DNA from: Gammaproteobacteria bacterium
GTDB lineage: Bacteria; Pseudomonadota; Gammaproteobacteria; Pseudomonadales; PIVM01
Length of the DNA: 64,000 nt
NCBI GenBank assembly: GCA_003353945.1
Contig: PIVM01000018.1
Span: 1-64,000 of the forward strand
Direction of reading: 5' to 3'
The position numbers and the translations under genes were made by a program. Positions 51,093 to 61,195 of this stretch are shown piece after piece (position 1 is the stretch's first letter; each line of letters starts with the position of its first letter). The notes below the pieces were generated by a model that saw only the letters and a list, made by a program, of their open reading frames with translations, had not been told where the DNA came from and did no database searches.

Positions 51093-51554
51093 TTAAGCTG
51101 CCTGTTGAAAATTGATTGCGCTTTGGTACAGCGCTTCGCTGTTTTGTGCATTGCGAAGTGATTTACAAAAGGCGGTTTGATCGAACAGTTCCGCCAGTGT
51201 TGCCAGCGTTTGCAGGTGTTCCTGGTTCGATTCCTCTGGCACCAGCAATACAAACAGAATATCGACTGGGTGGTCATCTATGGCATCAAAATCTACAGTC
51301 TGTTGCAGTTTGATTAGCGCGCCAAATGTTGATCGACAGTTCTTCATTCGACAATGAGGAATGGCAATGCCATTACCCACGCCGGTGCTGCCAAGTTTTT
51401 CGCGGGCAATCAGTGCTGAAAATATCTCATTGGTGCTGAGTTCGGGAATGTCGTTACAGATAAAATCAGCAACGGTTTCAAAAACGCGTTTTTTGCTACT
51501 GCCCGGCGCACCACAAAGAGTGCGCTCAGGCGTCAAAATGGATTGTAATTGCAT
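51093..51554 (-). CDS. ptsN: Nitrogen PTS EIIA protein PtsN
   Basis: 153 residues, PTS EIIA type 2 fold. Phosphorylated His67 lies in GIAIPHCRM. Final acceptor of the nitrogen PTS; modulates K+ transport, PHB and stress genes. ATG 51554, 33 bp after hpf. Confidence 0.96.
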   Translation of the reverse strand: MQLQSILTPERTLCGAPGSSKKRVFETVADFICNDIPELSTNEIFSALIAREKLGSTGVGNGIAIPHCRMKNCRSTFGALIKLQQTVDFDAIDDHPVDILFVLLVPEESNQEHLQTLATLAELFDQTAFCKSLRNAQNSEALYQSAINFQQAA

Positions 51555-51587
51555 GTCCGTCTTTTTCGTTCCGTCAAGTGAGTTTAG

Positions 51588-51896
51588 TCAGTTGCGGGGA
51601 TTACCCTGTTTGCGGCCAAGGAGTTTTTCTTTGTGCTTGATAATCTGTCGGTCCAATTTGTCTGCCAGTGCATCAATTGCAGCATACATGTCCTGATGTT
51701 CAGATTGTGCAAACAGATCTGCTCCGGATACGTGTACAGAAGCTTCGGCTCTCTGTCGCATTTTCTCCACGATGAGAGTGACTTGTGTGTTAGTGATACT
51801 ATCGAAATGCCTCTCCAGTCTGCTTAACTTATTGGCCACATAGTCGCGCAGTGCAGGAGTGACTTCTACATGATGGCCGCTGATATTAATTTGCAT
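51588..51896 (-). CDS. hpf: Ribosome hibernation promoting factor
   Basis: 102 residues, short HPF type. MQINISGHHVEVTPALRDYV opening and basic end KHKEKLLGRKQ. Binds the 30S decoding site in stationary phase and promotes 100S dimers. Directly downstream of rpoN with a 116-bp gap, as in Pseudomonas. Confidence 0.96.
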   Translation of the reverse strand: MQINISGHHVEVTPALRDYVANKLSRLERHFDSITNTQVTLIVEKMRQRAEASVHVSGADLFAQSEHQDMYAAIDALADKLDRQIIKHKEKLLGRKQGNPRN

Positions 51897-52012
51897 AGGC
51901 GTAGCTCCTTATGCTGTTAGTGTTCAGGGGCATTGCTTCTCCCCTACAAGTGGCTATTTGTTTACTGCCCTGTTCAAATAGCCGAAATTAGTTTGTGTTG
52001 AATCAATCCAGT

Positions 52013-53539
52013 CTAAACCAGGCGTTTTCTTTCATTGGACGGTGGAATGGAGAGGGATTCACGGTATTTTGCAATCGTTCGGCGGGCAACTTTAATGCCT
52101 TGATCCGCCAATAATGTTGTAATTTTGTTGTCGCTAAGAGGTTTTCGCTGATCTTCGGCGGCAACCAGTTTTTTAATAATAGCCCTTATCGCCGTGGACG
52201 AACACTCGCCGCCAGTATCGGTGCTGACATGGCTTGAAAAGAAGTACTTCAACTCGTAAATTCCGCGCGGTGTATGCATGTATTTTCGTGTGGTGACGCG
52301 AGATATCGTCGATTCGTGCATTTCGACTGCTTCGGCAATGTCATGCAACACCAGGGGTTTCATTGCTTCTTCGCCATAATCCAGAAAACCGCGCTGGTGT
52401 TCTACGATACGCGTAGCGACTTTCATTAATGTTTCGTTACGGCTTTGCAGGCTTTTCAGAAACCAACGTGCTTCTTGCAAATTATCACGTAAGTAGGTGT
52501 TATCCGGGCTGTTATCTGCTCGTTTGACCATTGATGCGTAGCTGTTGTTGATCCGCAATTTGGGCGCAATCTCTGGATTGAGCTCAACAAGCCAGCGCCC
52601 TTCGGTTTTTCTGACAAAAACGTCAGGTACGATATATTCTGTTTCAGAGCTGTCAATCTGTTCGCCCGGGCGCGGGTGCATACTTTGAATGAGCCCTATT
52701 GCCTCTTTCAGCTGCGGTTCTTTTAATTTGGTGCGCCGTATCAATTGGGTATAGTCATGGCTGCCTAATAGAGCGAGATATTTATCAACAATTAATTGTG
52801 CTTCCTTAAGTAGTGGCGTATCGGCATCCAATTGTTTGAGTTGTACCAACAGGCATTCTCTTAGGTCGAGACTGGCGATACCGACGGGATCGAATAACTG
52901 TATGCGATGACGAACCGCTTCGACTTCATCCAGCTCTATTTCAAGCTCTGGATCAAAACTTTTGTGAATGTCCTCAGGTGGGGTGGTGAGCATTCCACCG
53001 TTGTCGAGAGCATCGATGATGGACAGAGCAATAAAATAGTCTGTTTCAGACATGGGCGTTAGATTTAACTGCCACATCAGATGATCATACAAGGTTTCGC
53101 TTGCGCTGTTTCGTGACTCAAAATCAAAGTCAGTGTCTTCTGTTGGAGCGCTGCTGGGGGCGGAGTTAGTGGGGTAAACATCATCCCAGTTGCTATCAAC
53201 AGGCAGCTCACTGGGAATATCATTGCTCCACTCACTGTCAGTGTCGTTACTGGTTTGCTCAGTGCTTTGCTGAGTATCTTCAGATTTGCTTAACGTTTCA
53301 GATGAAGTGGACGACGCCAGACCTAGCTCTTCAAGAGAGTCGGTGCTGTTCGGTTCGCGATCACCTTCTTCATTGTCAACGTTATCCTCCGACGTTTCCA
53401 GCATTGGATTGGAGTCCAGTGCTTGTTGTATCTCTTGTTGCAAGTCGAGGGTGGACAATTGAAGTAGGCGAATCGCTTGCTGCAACTGAGGTGTCATGGT
53501 CAGTTGCTGGCCTAATTTAAGCTGAAGCGATTGTTTCAT
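52013..53539 (-). CDS. rpoN: RNA polymerase sigma-54 factor
   Basis: 508 residues. Region I (Gln-rich, [27 protein letters not shown]), acidic region II (~50-140), core-binding region III and the RpoN box [12 protein letters not shown] near the C-terminus. Recognises -24/-12 promoters and needs an AAA+ activator. No strong sigma-54 promoter was recognised elsewhere in this window. Confidence 0.97.
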   Translation of the reverse strand: MKQSLQLKLGQQLTMTPQLQQAIRLLQLSTLDLQQEIQQALDSNPMLETSEDNVDNEEGDREPNSTDSLEELGLASSTSSETLSKSEDTQQSTEQTSNDTDSEWSNDIPSELPVDSNWDDVYPTNSAPSSAPTEDTDFDFESRNSASETLYDHLMWQLNLTPMSETDYFIALSIIDALDNGGMLTTPPEDIHKSFDPELEIELDEVEAVRHRIQLFDPVGIASLDLRECLLVQLKQLDADTPLLKEAQLIVDKYLALLGSHDYTQLIRRTKLKEPQLKEAIGLIQSMHPRPGEQIDSSETEYIVPDVFVRKTEGRWLVELNPEIAPKLRINNSYASMVKRADNSPDNTYLRDNLQEARWFLKSLQSRNETLMKVATRIVEHQRGFLDYGEEAMKPLVLHDIAEAVEMHESTISRVTTRKYMHTPRGIYELKYFFSSHVSTDTGGECSSTAIRAIIKKLVAAEDQRKPLSDNKITTLLADQGIKVARRTIAKYRESLSIPPSNERKRLV

Positions 53540-53688
53540 AACCGAGAAGCGTGATCCTCTTACTACATAAGCACTCTAATACGGTGCTTTGTGGGTGGCA
53601 GTCGTTATTGTAGCAGGCAATGTTAAGTTTAGCCTTGCCTCAACGGTCAGGCAATGCATAATCTGATAAAACCTGATTGAGCTTATTT

Positions 53689-54414
53689 TTATAGACGGAA
53701 TTCGTCTCCTAAGTAGACTTCCTTGACTTTTTCATGACGTAATATCGATTCGGGATCACCTTCAGCGATAATATGCCCCTCGTTAACTATAAAGGCCTTT
53801 TCACAGATATCCAGAGTATCTCTGACATTATGGTCAGTAATGAGAATGCCGATGTTTTTCTTTTTAAGGTGATTTATAATTTGCTTGATATCATTGACTG
53901 AAATGGGGTCAACTCCAGCAAACGGTTCATCCAGTAACATAAACGATGGCTCTGTTGCTAAGGCGCGTGCGATTTCGACTCGACGCCTCTCTCCCCCTGA
54001 CAGCGACATACCCAGGCTTTTGCGGATGTGAGTAATATGGAATTCCTGCAGTAGTTGCTCAAGTTTCTCATGGCGTTGTTTACGATTTAAGCTGCGGCGA
54101 GTTTCCAGTATGGCAAGAATATTATCTTGTACGGATAATTTGCGAAAAATAGAGGCTTCCTGGGGTAAATAACCAACACCCTGGCGGGCTCGGCCATGCA
54201 CAGGCAAGGCTGTAATGTCATTGCCGCCGAGCAAAATTCTACCGTGGTCTGAGCTGATAATACCCACGATCATATAAAAACAGGTCGTTTTCCCCGCTCC
54301 ATTTGGGCCTAACAAGCCAACAACTTCACCACTGCTGACGCGAAGTGAGACATCTTCGACCACCACCCGGCTTTTATATTTTTTTGCTAGATTGAGTGCT
54401 TGGAGAGTTGACAT
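53689..54414 (-). CDS. lptB: LPS export ABC ATPase LptB
   Basis: 241 residues. Walker [10 protein letters not shown] (36-44), signature [15 protein letters not shown] starting at 138, Walker B with Asp162-Glu163 ([10 protein letters not shown]). Powers LPS extraction with LptFG, which are not in this window. It starts 4 bp after the lptA stop. Confidence 0.97.
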   Translation of the reverse strand: MSTLQALNLAKKYKSRVVVEDVSLRVSSGEVVGLLGPNGAGKTTCFYMIVGIISSDHGRILLGGNDITALPVHGRARQGVGYLPQEASIFRKLSVQDNILAILETRRSLNRKQRHEKLEQLLQEFHITHIRKSLGMSLSGGERRRVEIARALATEPSFMLLDEPFAGVDPISVNDIKQIINHLKKKNIGILITDHNVRDTLDICEKAFIVNEGHIIAEGDPESILRHEKVKEVYLGDEFRL

Positions 54415-54417
54415 GCC

Positions 54418-54957
54418 CTATTGAGGTCCTACTTTTTTAGGGGGAATAACGACTTCTACTCGCTGGGTGCTTTGCGCCTGATTGGATTTGCCCTTGTTGG
54501 AGCTGCTGGCTTTGATTTTCTGATCATTAATGTAATAGTCGATTATATCACTGCGAACGGTGGAGTCCTCCTGCACGAGCGATGCATTATTGATCAGCTG
54601 AACATGCCCCTTATCAATAAAAAAACGTATCGTGTTGCCGCGCGCATGAATAACTGCCTTTTCTGGTTTTGGTTTTTGCTGAAAATGGGCTGGTTTTCCG
54701 GTAGCGATGATGCGACTGATGTCGTTGTCTTGACTGTAGATGATGATTTTATCAGCTTCAATCACCAAGCTGCCTTGGGATATGATGACGTTACCTGTAT
54801 ACGTTGTTATGCCCTTGCGTTCATCGCGTTCAGCGCTGTTAGCCTGGATGTGAATGGGTTGCTGATCGTCATCTGGCAGGGCGATACCCATCGAGGGTAA
54901 GGCTATTAATAATATGGCAAGTATTATTCTATTCGTTAGCGGGGGGATTTTTTTCAT
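54418..54957 (-). CDS. lptA: LPS transport periplasmic protein LptA
   Basis: 179 residues from ATG 54957. Signal peptide KKIPPLTNRIILAILLIALP, then an OstA/LptA domain (IHIQANSAERDERKGITTYTGNVIISQGSL). Forms the periplasmic bridge from LptC to LptDE. A longer frame to 55086 adds 43 residues that would bury the signal sequence, so I rejected it. The start overlaps the lptC end by 29 bases. C-terminal tail is Ser/Lys/Gln-rich. Confidence 0.93.
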   Translation of the reverse strand: MKKIPPLTNRIILAILLIALPSMGIALPDDDQQPIHIQANSAERDERKGITTYTGNVIISQGSLVIEADKIIIYSQDNDISRIIATGKPAHFQQKPKPEKAVIHARGNTIRFFIDKGHVQLINNASLVQEDSTVRSDIIDYYINDQKIKASSSNKGKSNQAQSTQRVEVVIPPKKVGPQ

Positions 54958-55513
54958 AAAGGCCAACAACATTTGACTGCAATTTATAGAGGTCCCGATC
55001 CAGCAATGCTTGCATGCCCACGGCGCGGGTAACGCCTTCACGACTGCGTAACACGATTTCCGCAGTCGTTTCAGCAATCTTATCATTTGGCTTGATACTT
55101 AGATACTGCGTGTGTAACTCTGATTGTGTGTTTTTTTGCTGCAGTACAACATTATTAGTTAATTCAATTAGATTGCCGTCTTGAGAAATGGTGCCGTTCT
55201 CTGCATGAACTTGCCAGGGTGATGCAGTGGTGAAATACGTGATTGTCGGCTGCGTTAGTTTTGTGTGCTCAGAGATTAAAAGGTGCTCAGTTTGATCGGC
55301 AGTCAGTTCATATGTCAGCGTACCCGTTTCGTCATAGTGTGTGCTGCGGATATTGATCAGGTAACTTTCTGGAATATCCAGGTTTTGGTTGGGGGGCGGC
55401 GAAAAACCAGGGATGGGAGGTGAGCTAGAGTCCCAGGTGATCAGAAAGAGCATTAAAATCGCCAAACCAGTTAGCCGATAGATGCGTTGGCGGGTCGAGC
55501 GGATTATCTTCAT
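54929..55513 (-). CDS. lptC: LPS export protein LptC
   Basis: 194 residues from ATG 55513 (a TTG at 55525 would add four). One N-terminal membrane anchor (LTGLAILMLFLITW) and a periplasmic LptC beta-jellyroll. Receives LPS from LptBFG and hands it to LptA. kdsC-lptC-lptA-lptB-rpoN order is conserved in gammaproteobacteria. Confidence 0.93.
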   Translation of the reverse strand: MKIIRSTRQRIYRLTGLAILMLFLITWDSSSPPIPGFSPPPNQNLDIPESYLINIRSTHYDETGTLTYELTADQTEHLLISEHTKLTQPTITYFTTASPWQVHAENGTISQDGNLIELTNNVVLQQKNTQSELHTQYLSIKPNDKIAETTAEIVLRSREGVTRAVGMQALLDRDLYKLQSNVVGLYEKNPPANE

Positions 55514-55569
55514 ATCGATACACAAATGATGCGATGCATAGCTTATTAAGGGGGAAAATTATCCTGCCC

Positions 55570-56127
55570 CTAAAGATAGTTTTCCAGTGCATTTTTCAGC
55601 TGGCCTTTAGCGGCCAGTATCAATTCACAGGTTTCTCGAACAGCGCCCTGTCCGCCATTGGCTCTTGTTTGCCAATCAGCATAATTGGCAACAAAATGAT
55701 GGGCATCGCCAACAGCCATACCCAGGCCTGCCGCTCGAATGGCAGAAAGATCCGGCAGGTCGTCACCCAGGTACGCGATTTGTGTATATTCCAGCGCCAG
55801 TTCACTCCTCAATTCGTCGAGTGCCTGAAGCTTGTCTTCGCGACCCTGTATCACTGAACGAATACCCAGGTTTTCAGCGCGATTTGCAACTAATGCGGAT
55901 TGGCGCCCCGTGATGATGGCGACGTGAACGCCCTGCTGTTGTAATAGTTTGATGCCCAGCCCGTCTTGAATATCAAAGGCTTTAAGCTCTTCTCCATGAT
56001 TGCTGAAGTAGAGACGGCCATCGGTCATCACGCCATCGACATCCAGTACCAGCAACTCAATGACACTTGCGAGTGCCTGAATTGACGGGGGAGTGGTGTC
56101 TTGATTATGGGCTTCATCTGTTTGCAT
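55570..56127 (-). CDS. kdsC: KDO-8-phosphate phosphatase
   Basis: 185 residues, HAD family without a cap. Nucleophile Asp29 and Asp31 in LVLDVDGVMTDG; GDDLPDLSAI near the end binds Mg2+. Removes phosphate from KDO-8-P in the LPS core precursor pathway. The ATG is 2 bp after the kdsD stop, so coupled. Confidence 0.96.
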   Translation of the reverse strand: MQTDEAHNQDTTPPSIQALASVIELLVLDVDGVMTDGRLYFSNHGEELKAFDIQDGLGIKLLQQQGVHVAIITGRQSALVANRAENLGIRSVIQGREDKLQALDELRSELALEYTQIAYLGDDLPDLSAIRAAGLGMAVGDAHHFVANYADWQTRANGGQGAVRETCELILAAKGQLKNALENYL

Positions 56128-56129
56128 GT

Positions 56130-57101
56130 TCAGGCCACCCCTGCTTTTAGTATGTCATGCAAGTGCACAATGCCGATAAGATAATCTTGGGGGTCCACAA
56201 TAGCCAGTGATGTGATTTTTCTTTCTTCCATATGATGTAGTGCTTCGGCGGCAAGAAGTTCTTTATGAATGGTTTTGCAGTTACTTGTCATGACGTTAAC
56301 GATCGGTGTCTGATGAATATCGTGGTTGTGGTCAAGGCATCGACGCAGATCACCGTCGGTAAATATGCCTTTCAATTTGCCCTTTATATCAAGGATAGTT
56401 GTCATGCCAAGTCCTTTGGCGCTCATTTCCAACAATGCATCGCGTAAATAGACATCTTCGCCGACACTGGGAATTGCCTTGCCCGTGTGCATGATCTCAG
56501 ACACTTTGAGCAATAGCTTGCGCCCCAGTGCGCCTCCCGGATGAGAAAAGGCAAAATCCTCTGCTGTAAATCCTCGCGATTCCAACAGGGCAATGGCGAT
56601 AGCATCACCCATGACAAGCGTGACCGTGGTACTGGACGTTGGGGCCAGGCCTAATGGACAAGCCTCGGTTTCGACACTCACATCCAGATTAATGTCGGCT
56701 GCCATTGAAAGCGTGGAGCTTGGGTCGCCTGTCATGGCGATTAAGGGTGTGCCCATCCGTTTGATCAAGGGCAAAATGGTAACAACCTCATGGGTGGTGC
56801 CGGAATTGGAAAGTGCAATAACAACATCGCTTTCAGTAATCATGCCCATATCGCCGTGACTGGCTTCGCCCGGATGTACAAAAAATGCAGGTGTACCTGT
56901 GCTGGCGAGTGTTGACGCAACTTTATTGCCGATATGGCCTGATTTGCCCATCCCTGTAACGATTACGCGCCCTTTGCAATCAAGCAGCAAACGAACAGCT
57001 TGCTCAAAATCCTTGTTGATCCGTGCACTCAGCGCTCTTATGGCATCCAGTTCCATATCGATAGTGCGTCTGGCGGATTCAGAGATAGAAATATTGCTCA
57101 T
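56130..57101 (-). CDS. kdsD: D-arabinose-5-phosphate isomerase
   Basis: 323 residues from ATG 57101, close to family length (about 326). SIS domain (~35-180, GMGKSGHIGNKVASTLASTG ... HPGEASHGDMGMI) and two C-terminal CBS domains. Makes arabinose-5-phosphate for KDO. An in-frame ATG at 57194, directly after the yrbG stop, would add 31 residues and allow coupling; it cannot be ruled out. Confidence 0.94.
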   Translation of the reverse strand: MSNISISESARRTIDMELDAIRALSARINKDFEQAVRLLLDCKGRVIVTGMGKSGHIGNKVASTLASTGTPAFFVHPGEASHGDMGMITESDVVIALSNSGTTHEVVTILPLIKRMGTPLIAMTGDPSSTLSMAADINLDVSVETEACPLGLAPTSSTTVTLVMGDAIAIALLESRGFTAEDFAFSHPGGALGRKLLLKVSEIMHTGKAIPSVGEDVYLRDALLEMSAKGLGMTTILDIKGKLKGIFTDGDLRRCLDHNHDIHQTPIVNVMTSNCKTIHKELLAAEALHHMEERKITSLAIVDPQDYLIGIVHLHDILKAGVA

Positions 57102-57194
57102 ATTTTGTTCGTTATCGAGTTTGTTTTTCGTTTGGCCTAGCTCGTCTGGCTCAACTCGTTTGGATAGACAGCTGGTATTTATCCCTGCAGTCAT

Positions 57195-58154
57195 CTAAAC
57201 AAGGCTCGCATAATATAAGCCATATAGTATGACAAAAATTGCACCGATTGTTCGCCCTAATACCGGATGATCTTGGCGTTTGCGCCAGACTTGGATATAC
57301 ATGAAGACGGCCAACAGTAGGGTCATTGCTGTCATTGCGGCATAATGATGGCTAATCACGTCAGGTTCAAGCTCGGTAGGATTGATGAGGGCGGGCATTG
57401 CCAACACGCCCAATATATTTAGCATATTCGATCCGAGAATATTACCCAGTGCGATCTCGTGATGCCCCTTCAGCGCACTGGCTGCAGAGGCTGCCAATTC
57501 AGGCAGACTGGTGCCAACTGCAACCACGGTTAAGCCAATAATCAATTCGCTTACGGCAAAGTGGCGAGCCAGCTCGGTTGCCCCCCATACCAGAGCGTCT
57601 GCACTGATTAACAGCAATACGAGGCCCACCAGAAACCACCCCCAAGCTTTCACAGGGGAAAACTCCGGGATGGACTCCAGATCTGTTTCTTCTTCTGGGT
57701 GGGGTTGATGCGTCTTGTTGTAGATGAGAAGAAAAAAGACCGCAGCCAGACATCCAAGCAATGCAATGCCGTCGATAACATCCAGGTTCAAATCGTAAAT
57801 GCAATAGCCCCCCAGCATGGTGACAAACAGTAATAAAGGCAACTCTCTGCCAAGCAGGCGGGTAACAATGGGAATCGGTGAGACTAATGCGGTGATGCCG
57901 AGTACCATGCCAAGATTTGCCAGGTTTGAGCCAATCGCATTACCGACGGCCAATTGGCTTGCATCCGTTAGTGCCGCATCGATTGAGACGAGAATTTCCG
58001 GTGCTGAAGTTCCCAGGGCAACAATGGTTAAACCAATCATCACGGTAGACATGCCGTGGTTGTGTGCAATGGCTGCTGCACCTGCAACAAAACGGTCGGC
58101 ACTCCATATCAAACCAACAAAACCAACGCATAATGCAGCGATCACTAGGGACAT
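57195..58154 (-). CDS. yrbG: Calcium/sodium antiporter YrbG
   Basis: 319 residues, about ten helices. Two inverted Na/Ca exchanger repeats: GTSAPEILVS ... GNAIGSNLANLG and GTSLPELAAS ... GNILGSNMLNILG. Usually placed before kdsD in the same operon, as here. The physiological substrate in bacteria is not settled. Confidence 0.95.
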   Translation of the reverse strand: MSLVIAALCVGFVGLIWSADRFVAGAAAIAHNHGMSTVMIGLTIVALGTSAPEILVSIDAALTDASQLAVGNAIGSNLANLGMVLGITALVSPIPIVTRLLGRELPLLLFVTMLGGYCIYDLNLDVIDGIALLGCLAAVFFLLIYNKTHQPHPEEETDLESIPEFSPVKAWGWFLVGLVLLLISADALVWGATELARHFAVSELIIGLTVVAVGTSLPELAASAASALKGHHEIALGNILGSNMLNILGVLAMPALINPTELEPDVISHHYAAMTAMTLLLAVFMYIQVWRKRQDHPVLGRTIGAIFVILYGLYYASLV

Positions 58155-58200
58155 TAGGGGGGATCTACCTTATTTAGGGCTATACGAACTTAGGAATCGT

Positions 58201-58239
58201 TTGCCATGATCAGCTTGACCCAAGTCGATCATGGCAAAC
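58201..58239. promoter_or_regulatory. Long hairpin in the yrbG/mlaF divergent region
   Basis: Perfect 12-bp arms TTTGCCATGATC (58201-58212) and GATCATGGCAAA (58228-58239), with a further inner CTTG/CAAG pair and a 3-nt loop. Located between divergent genes, so it may be an operator or a REP-like element. No factor is known to me for this sequence. Confidence 0.6.
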
Positions 58240-58347
58240 TTAGTATTATAACCTTTTCTCCGCTACAATTGCGCCCATGAATATTGCCCAGCCGTATTTG
58301 TTGTTACGGTGACGCTGAAGACGCTGAAAAGGATGGCCATTTTTATT

Positions 58348-59142
58348 ATGATGTCGCTGATTGAGGTCCGAGGGCTTTGCTACGCTATCGATAATCGCTC
58401 AATTTTCGATCATATTGATCTTGATGTCAAACAGGGAAAAATTACAGCTATCATGGGGCCTAGTGGGACCGGCAAAACAACATTGCTGCGCATGATCGGC
58501 GGCCAGTTGCGACCAGATGGCGGTACGATCACGATGGATGGTCAAAACATTTCCACTCTCAACCGCCGAGCCTTATATACACTCAGGCAACGCATGGGGA
58601 TGCTATTTCAAAGTGGTGCTCTGTTTACGGACATGACGGTGTTTGACAACGTTGCATTACCGATTCGAGTGCATACAACATTGCCTGAAACCTATGTGCG
58701 GGATTTAGTACTAATGAAACTGCAGGCAGTTGGCTTGCGCGGCGCACGCGACTTGATGCCCTCACAACTATCCGGTGGCATGGCGCGCAGAGCTGCATTG
58801 GCGCGGGCAGTGGCGCTTGAACCAGAAATTGTCATGTATGACGAGCCTTTTGCCGGGCAGGATCCGATTGGCATGGGCGTGTTGTTAAAGCTCATTAAAT
58901 CCCTGAATGAAACCATGGGCATGACCAGTGTGATTGTATCTCATGATGTCGCGGAAACTGCGCAGATCGCTGATTACATCTATCTATTGGCCGATGGGAA
59001 GATTGTATGTCACGGGACACCCGATCATTTGTTGCAGCATAAAGACCCGCATGTATGTCAGTTTATGCAGGGATTAGCTGATGGCCCGGTAGCCTTTGAT
59101 TTTCCGGCTTCCGATCTTCGCAGTGATTTTGGGTGTGCTTGA
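58348..59142 (+). CDS. mlaF: Phospholipid ABC transporter ATP-binding protein MlaF
   Basis: 264 residues from ATG 58348. Opens [20 protein letters not shown]. Walker [10 protein letters not shown], signature [19 protein letters not shown], Walker [12 protein letters not shown]. Drives retrograde movement of phospholipid with MlaEDB. A GTG at 58309 would add 13 residues; no strong ribosome site decides, so the start is tentative. First gene of mlaFEDCB. Confidence 0.95.
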   Translation: MMSLIEVRGLCYAIDNRSIFDHIDLDVKQGKITAIMGPSGTGKTTLLRMIGGQLRPDGGTITMDGQNISTLNRRALYTLRQRMGMLFQSGALFTDMTVFDNVALPIRVHTTLPETYVRDLVLMKLQAVGLRGARDLMPSQLSGGMARRAALARAVALEPEIVMYDEPFAGQDPIGMGVLLKLIKSLNETMGMTSVIVSHDVAETAQIADYIYLLADGKIVCHGTPDHLLQHKDPHVCQFMQGLADGPVAFDFPASDLRSDFGCA

Positions 59143-59143
59143 A

Positions 59144-59920
59144 ATGGATTTCTTTCAGCAGCAGGGAAAGAATGCCATAGAAAATATGCGATCTTTGGGG
59201 CGCTCCGCTCTGATATTGTGGCACGCCGCGTTGTGGCTGCCGGTATCCGTTGAGCGATATCGCCTGCTTCTTCGCCAACTCTATCGTGTCGGTGTTTTAT
59301 CACTATTGATCGTTGCCGTATCAGGTTTGTTTATTGGTATGGTGCTGGGATTGCAGGGATTTAATACCTTGTCCCGTTTTGGTGCCGAGCAGGCCTTGGG
59401 GCAGATGGTGGCGCTGTCTTTGGTCAGAGAGCTGGGGCCAGTGGTCACCGCCCTGTTGTTTGCCGGGCGGGCGGGTTCGGCGTTGACAGCTGAAATTGGT
59501 CTAATGAAAGCCACAGAGCAGCTGGCCTCAATGGAGATGATTGGTATTGACCCGCTTCACCGTGTGGTTGCTCCCCGGCTCTGGGCAGGTTTTATTTCGA
59601 TGCCCTTGCTTGCTGCCGTTTTTTCTGTCATTGGCGTCTATGGTGGACAGCTCGTGGGAGTGAATTTGTTAGGTCTGGATCATGGCTCCTACTGGAGCAA
59701 TATGCAATCAGCAGTCGATTTTTATGACGATGTTGTCAATGGCATTATTAAATCTCTGGTATTTGGTGTGCTGGTGACCTGGATTGCGGTTTATCAGGGT
59801 TATAATGCTAGGCCAACGGCGGCAGGCATTGGTGAGTCGACCACGCGCACGGTCGTCTTCTCATCGCTGGCAGTTTTAGGCGTGGATTTTCTGTTAACCG
59901 CAGTGATGTTTGGAGATTAA
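59144..59920 (+). CDS. mlaE: Phospholipid ABC transporter permease MlaE
   Basis: 258 residues from ATG 59144 ([11 protein letters not shown]), one base past the mlaF stop; an upstream frame to 59096 lies inside mlaF and is not needed. Typical MlaE/permease region [48 protein letters not shown]. Five to six inner-membrane helices. Confidence 0.96.
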   Translation: MDFFQQQGKNAIENMRSLGRSALILWHAALWLPVSVERYRLLLRQLYRVGVLSLLIVAVSGLFIGMVLGLQGFNTLSRFGAEQALGQMVALSLVRELGPVVTALLFAGRAGSALTAEIGLMKATEQLASMEMIGIDPLHRVVAPRLWAGFISMPLLAAVFSVIGVYGGQLVGVNLLGLDHGSYWSNMQSAVDFYDDVVNGIIKSLVFGVLVTWIAVYQGYNARPTAAGIGESTTRTVVFSSLAVLGVDFLLTAVMFGD

Positions 59921-59925
59921 TGTAA

Positions 59926-60381
59926 ATGCAGGCAAAACACCTGGAAATCGCTGTCGGACTTTTTTTAGTCGTGGGCTTTTTTGCCTTTGTTGTGATTGCC
60001 ATTCAGGTCAGTGGATTGAACCGGGATTATAATAGCGACTCTTATCAACTGACGGCGCGTTTTTCGAACGTTGGTGGATTGCAAGCGGGCGCGAAAGCAT
60101 CTTCTGCCGGTGTCACCATTGGGCGCGTTAAAACGATTCACCTGGATAGTGACGATTATGAGGCGGTTGTCACTCTGGCAATTGATGCCAGGGTGGACTT
60201 TCTCACTATCGACAGCATCGCTGCAATCCAGACAGCGGGCGTGCTGGGTGAACAGTATATTTCGATATCCATCGGGGGTGATGAGGAAGTCCTGGTGGAT
60301 GGCGATGAAATTGAAGATACGGCTTCCGCCATTGTGCTCGAAGAGTTGATCGGTAAAGTGATGGCGTCCTTTAGCAAGTGA
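59926..60381 (+). CDS. mlaD: Mla periplasmic substrate-binding protein MlaD (MCE domain)
   Basis: 151 residues. One N-terminal helix (~8-29, VGLFLVVGFFAFVVIAIQV) and an MCE domain (RFSNVGGLQAGAKASSAGVTIGRV). MlaD hexamers form a hydrophobic channel in the MlaFEDB complex. Five bp after mlaE. Confidence 0.96.
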   Translation: MQAKHLEIAVGLFLVVGFFAFVVIAIQVSGLNRDYNSDSYQLTARFSNVGGLQAGAKASSAGVTIGRVKTIHLDSDDYEAVVTLAIDARVDFLTIDSIAAIQTAGVLGEQYISISIGGDEEVLVDGDEIEDTASAIVLEELIGKVMASFSK

Positions 60382-60442
60382 TTCTTAGGCTTTTTGCTGA
60401 CTGAGAGAATGATATACACCCCCCACAATCAGGAGTTTGTTT

Positions 60443-61195
60443 ATGCCAAGGTTAATGAAATCGGGAAGGACATTTCTATTGGCTGTCATATTGAGCTGGT
60501 TTGCTCTGCCCGTGCAGATGGCAGCAGCAGATGTGGCTCAGCAATCGCCACATCAGGTTATTGAAAAAACCACTGAAGCCTTGATCACAGTGATTACGGA
60601 GGCAAAACAGTATTTCGACAAAGATCCTGAGCGCTTTTATGATGAGATTGAGCGCATCATTGACCCGATCGTAGACTTCAAAAGTTTCGCCCGTTCAGTA
60701 ATGGGCAAGTATGCGAGCAAAAAGCGCTATATGGCGCTAAAAACGGATGATGAGCGCAAGCACTTTGTTGCGCAAGTAAATCGATTCAGTGACACCTTCA
60801 AGGAAGGACTGGTTAAAACGTATGGCAAGGGTTTGCTCACCTTTAATGGTCACAAAATTGAAATCCAGCCGGCACGTGCCAGTGATATCGAAAAAATCAA
60901 GCAGGGTAAAAGTGTCAGTGTGACGCAATTGATTCATGGCACTGCCGAGCAACCCTATGTGGTTGTATTCAAAATGAGACAGAATAAAAAAAAGCAGTGG
61001 AAGTTGCGTAATGTCACGATTGAGTCGATCAATATTGGTCAGGTGTACCGCAGTCAATTTGACTCGGCGATGCAGAAATATGATAAAGATATGGAAAAAG
61101 TGATTGAAACCTGGAGTGTGGCACCGCAGGAATTCAGCAGCAGCAGCAGCAGCAGCAGCAACAGCAACAACAACAACAACAAGAAGGATGCCTGA
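60443..61195 (+). CDS. mlaC: Mla phospholipid-binding periplasmic protein MlaC
   Basis: 250 residues from ATG 60443, chosen because AGGAG lies 7 bases upstream (a TTG at 60437 would add two). Signal peptide ending near AAADVAQQ, then the MlaC/Ttg2D fold (IEKTTEALITVITEAKQYFDKDPERFY, VMGKYASKKRYM). Carries lipids between MlaA and MlaD. The C-terminus is an unusual Ser8/Asn-rich tail, ~235-250, encoded by a trinucleotide microsatellite. Stop shares one base with mlaB. Confidence 0.95.
   Translation: MPRLMKSGRTFLLAVILSWFALPVQMAAADVAQQSPHQVIEKTTEALITVITEAKQYFDKDPERFYDEIERIIDPIVDFKSFARSVMGKYASKKRYMALKTDDERKHFVAQVNRFSDTFKEGLVKTYGKGLLTFNGHKIEIQPARASDIEKIKQGKSVSVTQLIHGTAEQPYVVVFKMRQNKKKQWKLRNVTIESINIGQVYRSQFDSAMQKYDKDMEKVIETWSVAPQEFSSSSSSSSNSNNNNNKKDA
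61135..61182 (+). repeat. CAG/CAA trinucleotide microsatellite in mlaC
   Basis: Eight CAG units (61135-61158) followed by CAA, CAG and about six CAA units. In the mlaC frame these read Ser and Asn codons. Length changes by three bases would keep the frame. Confidence 0.9.

Noticed and set aside
52013..53539. Gln-rich start of rpoN as a low-complexity oddity
   Set aside because: Gln-rich region I is normal for sigma-54.
54958..55086. 43-residue N-terminal extension of lptA
   Set aside because: It would bury the signal peptide and lies in the lptC gene; ATG 54957 gives a standard LptA.
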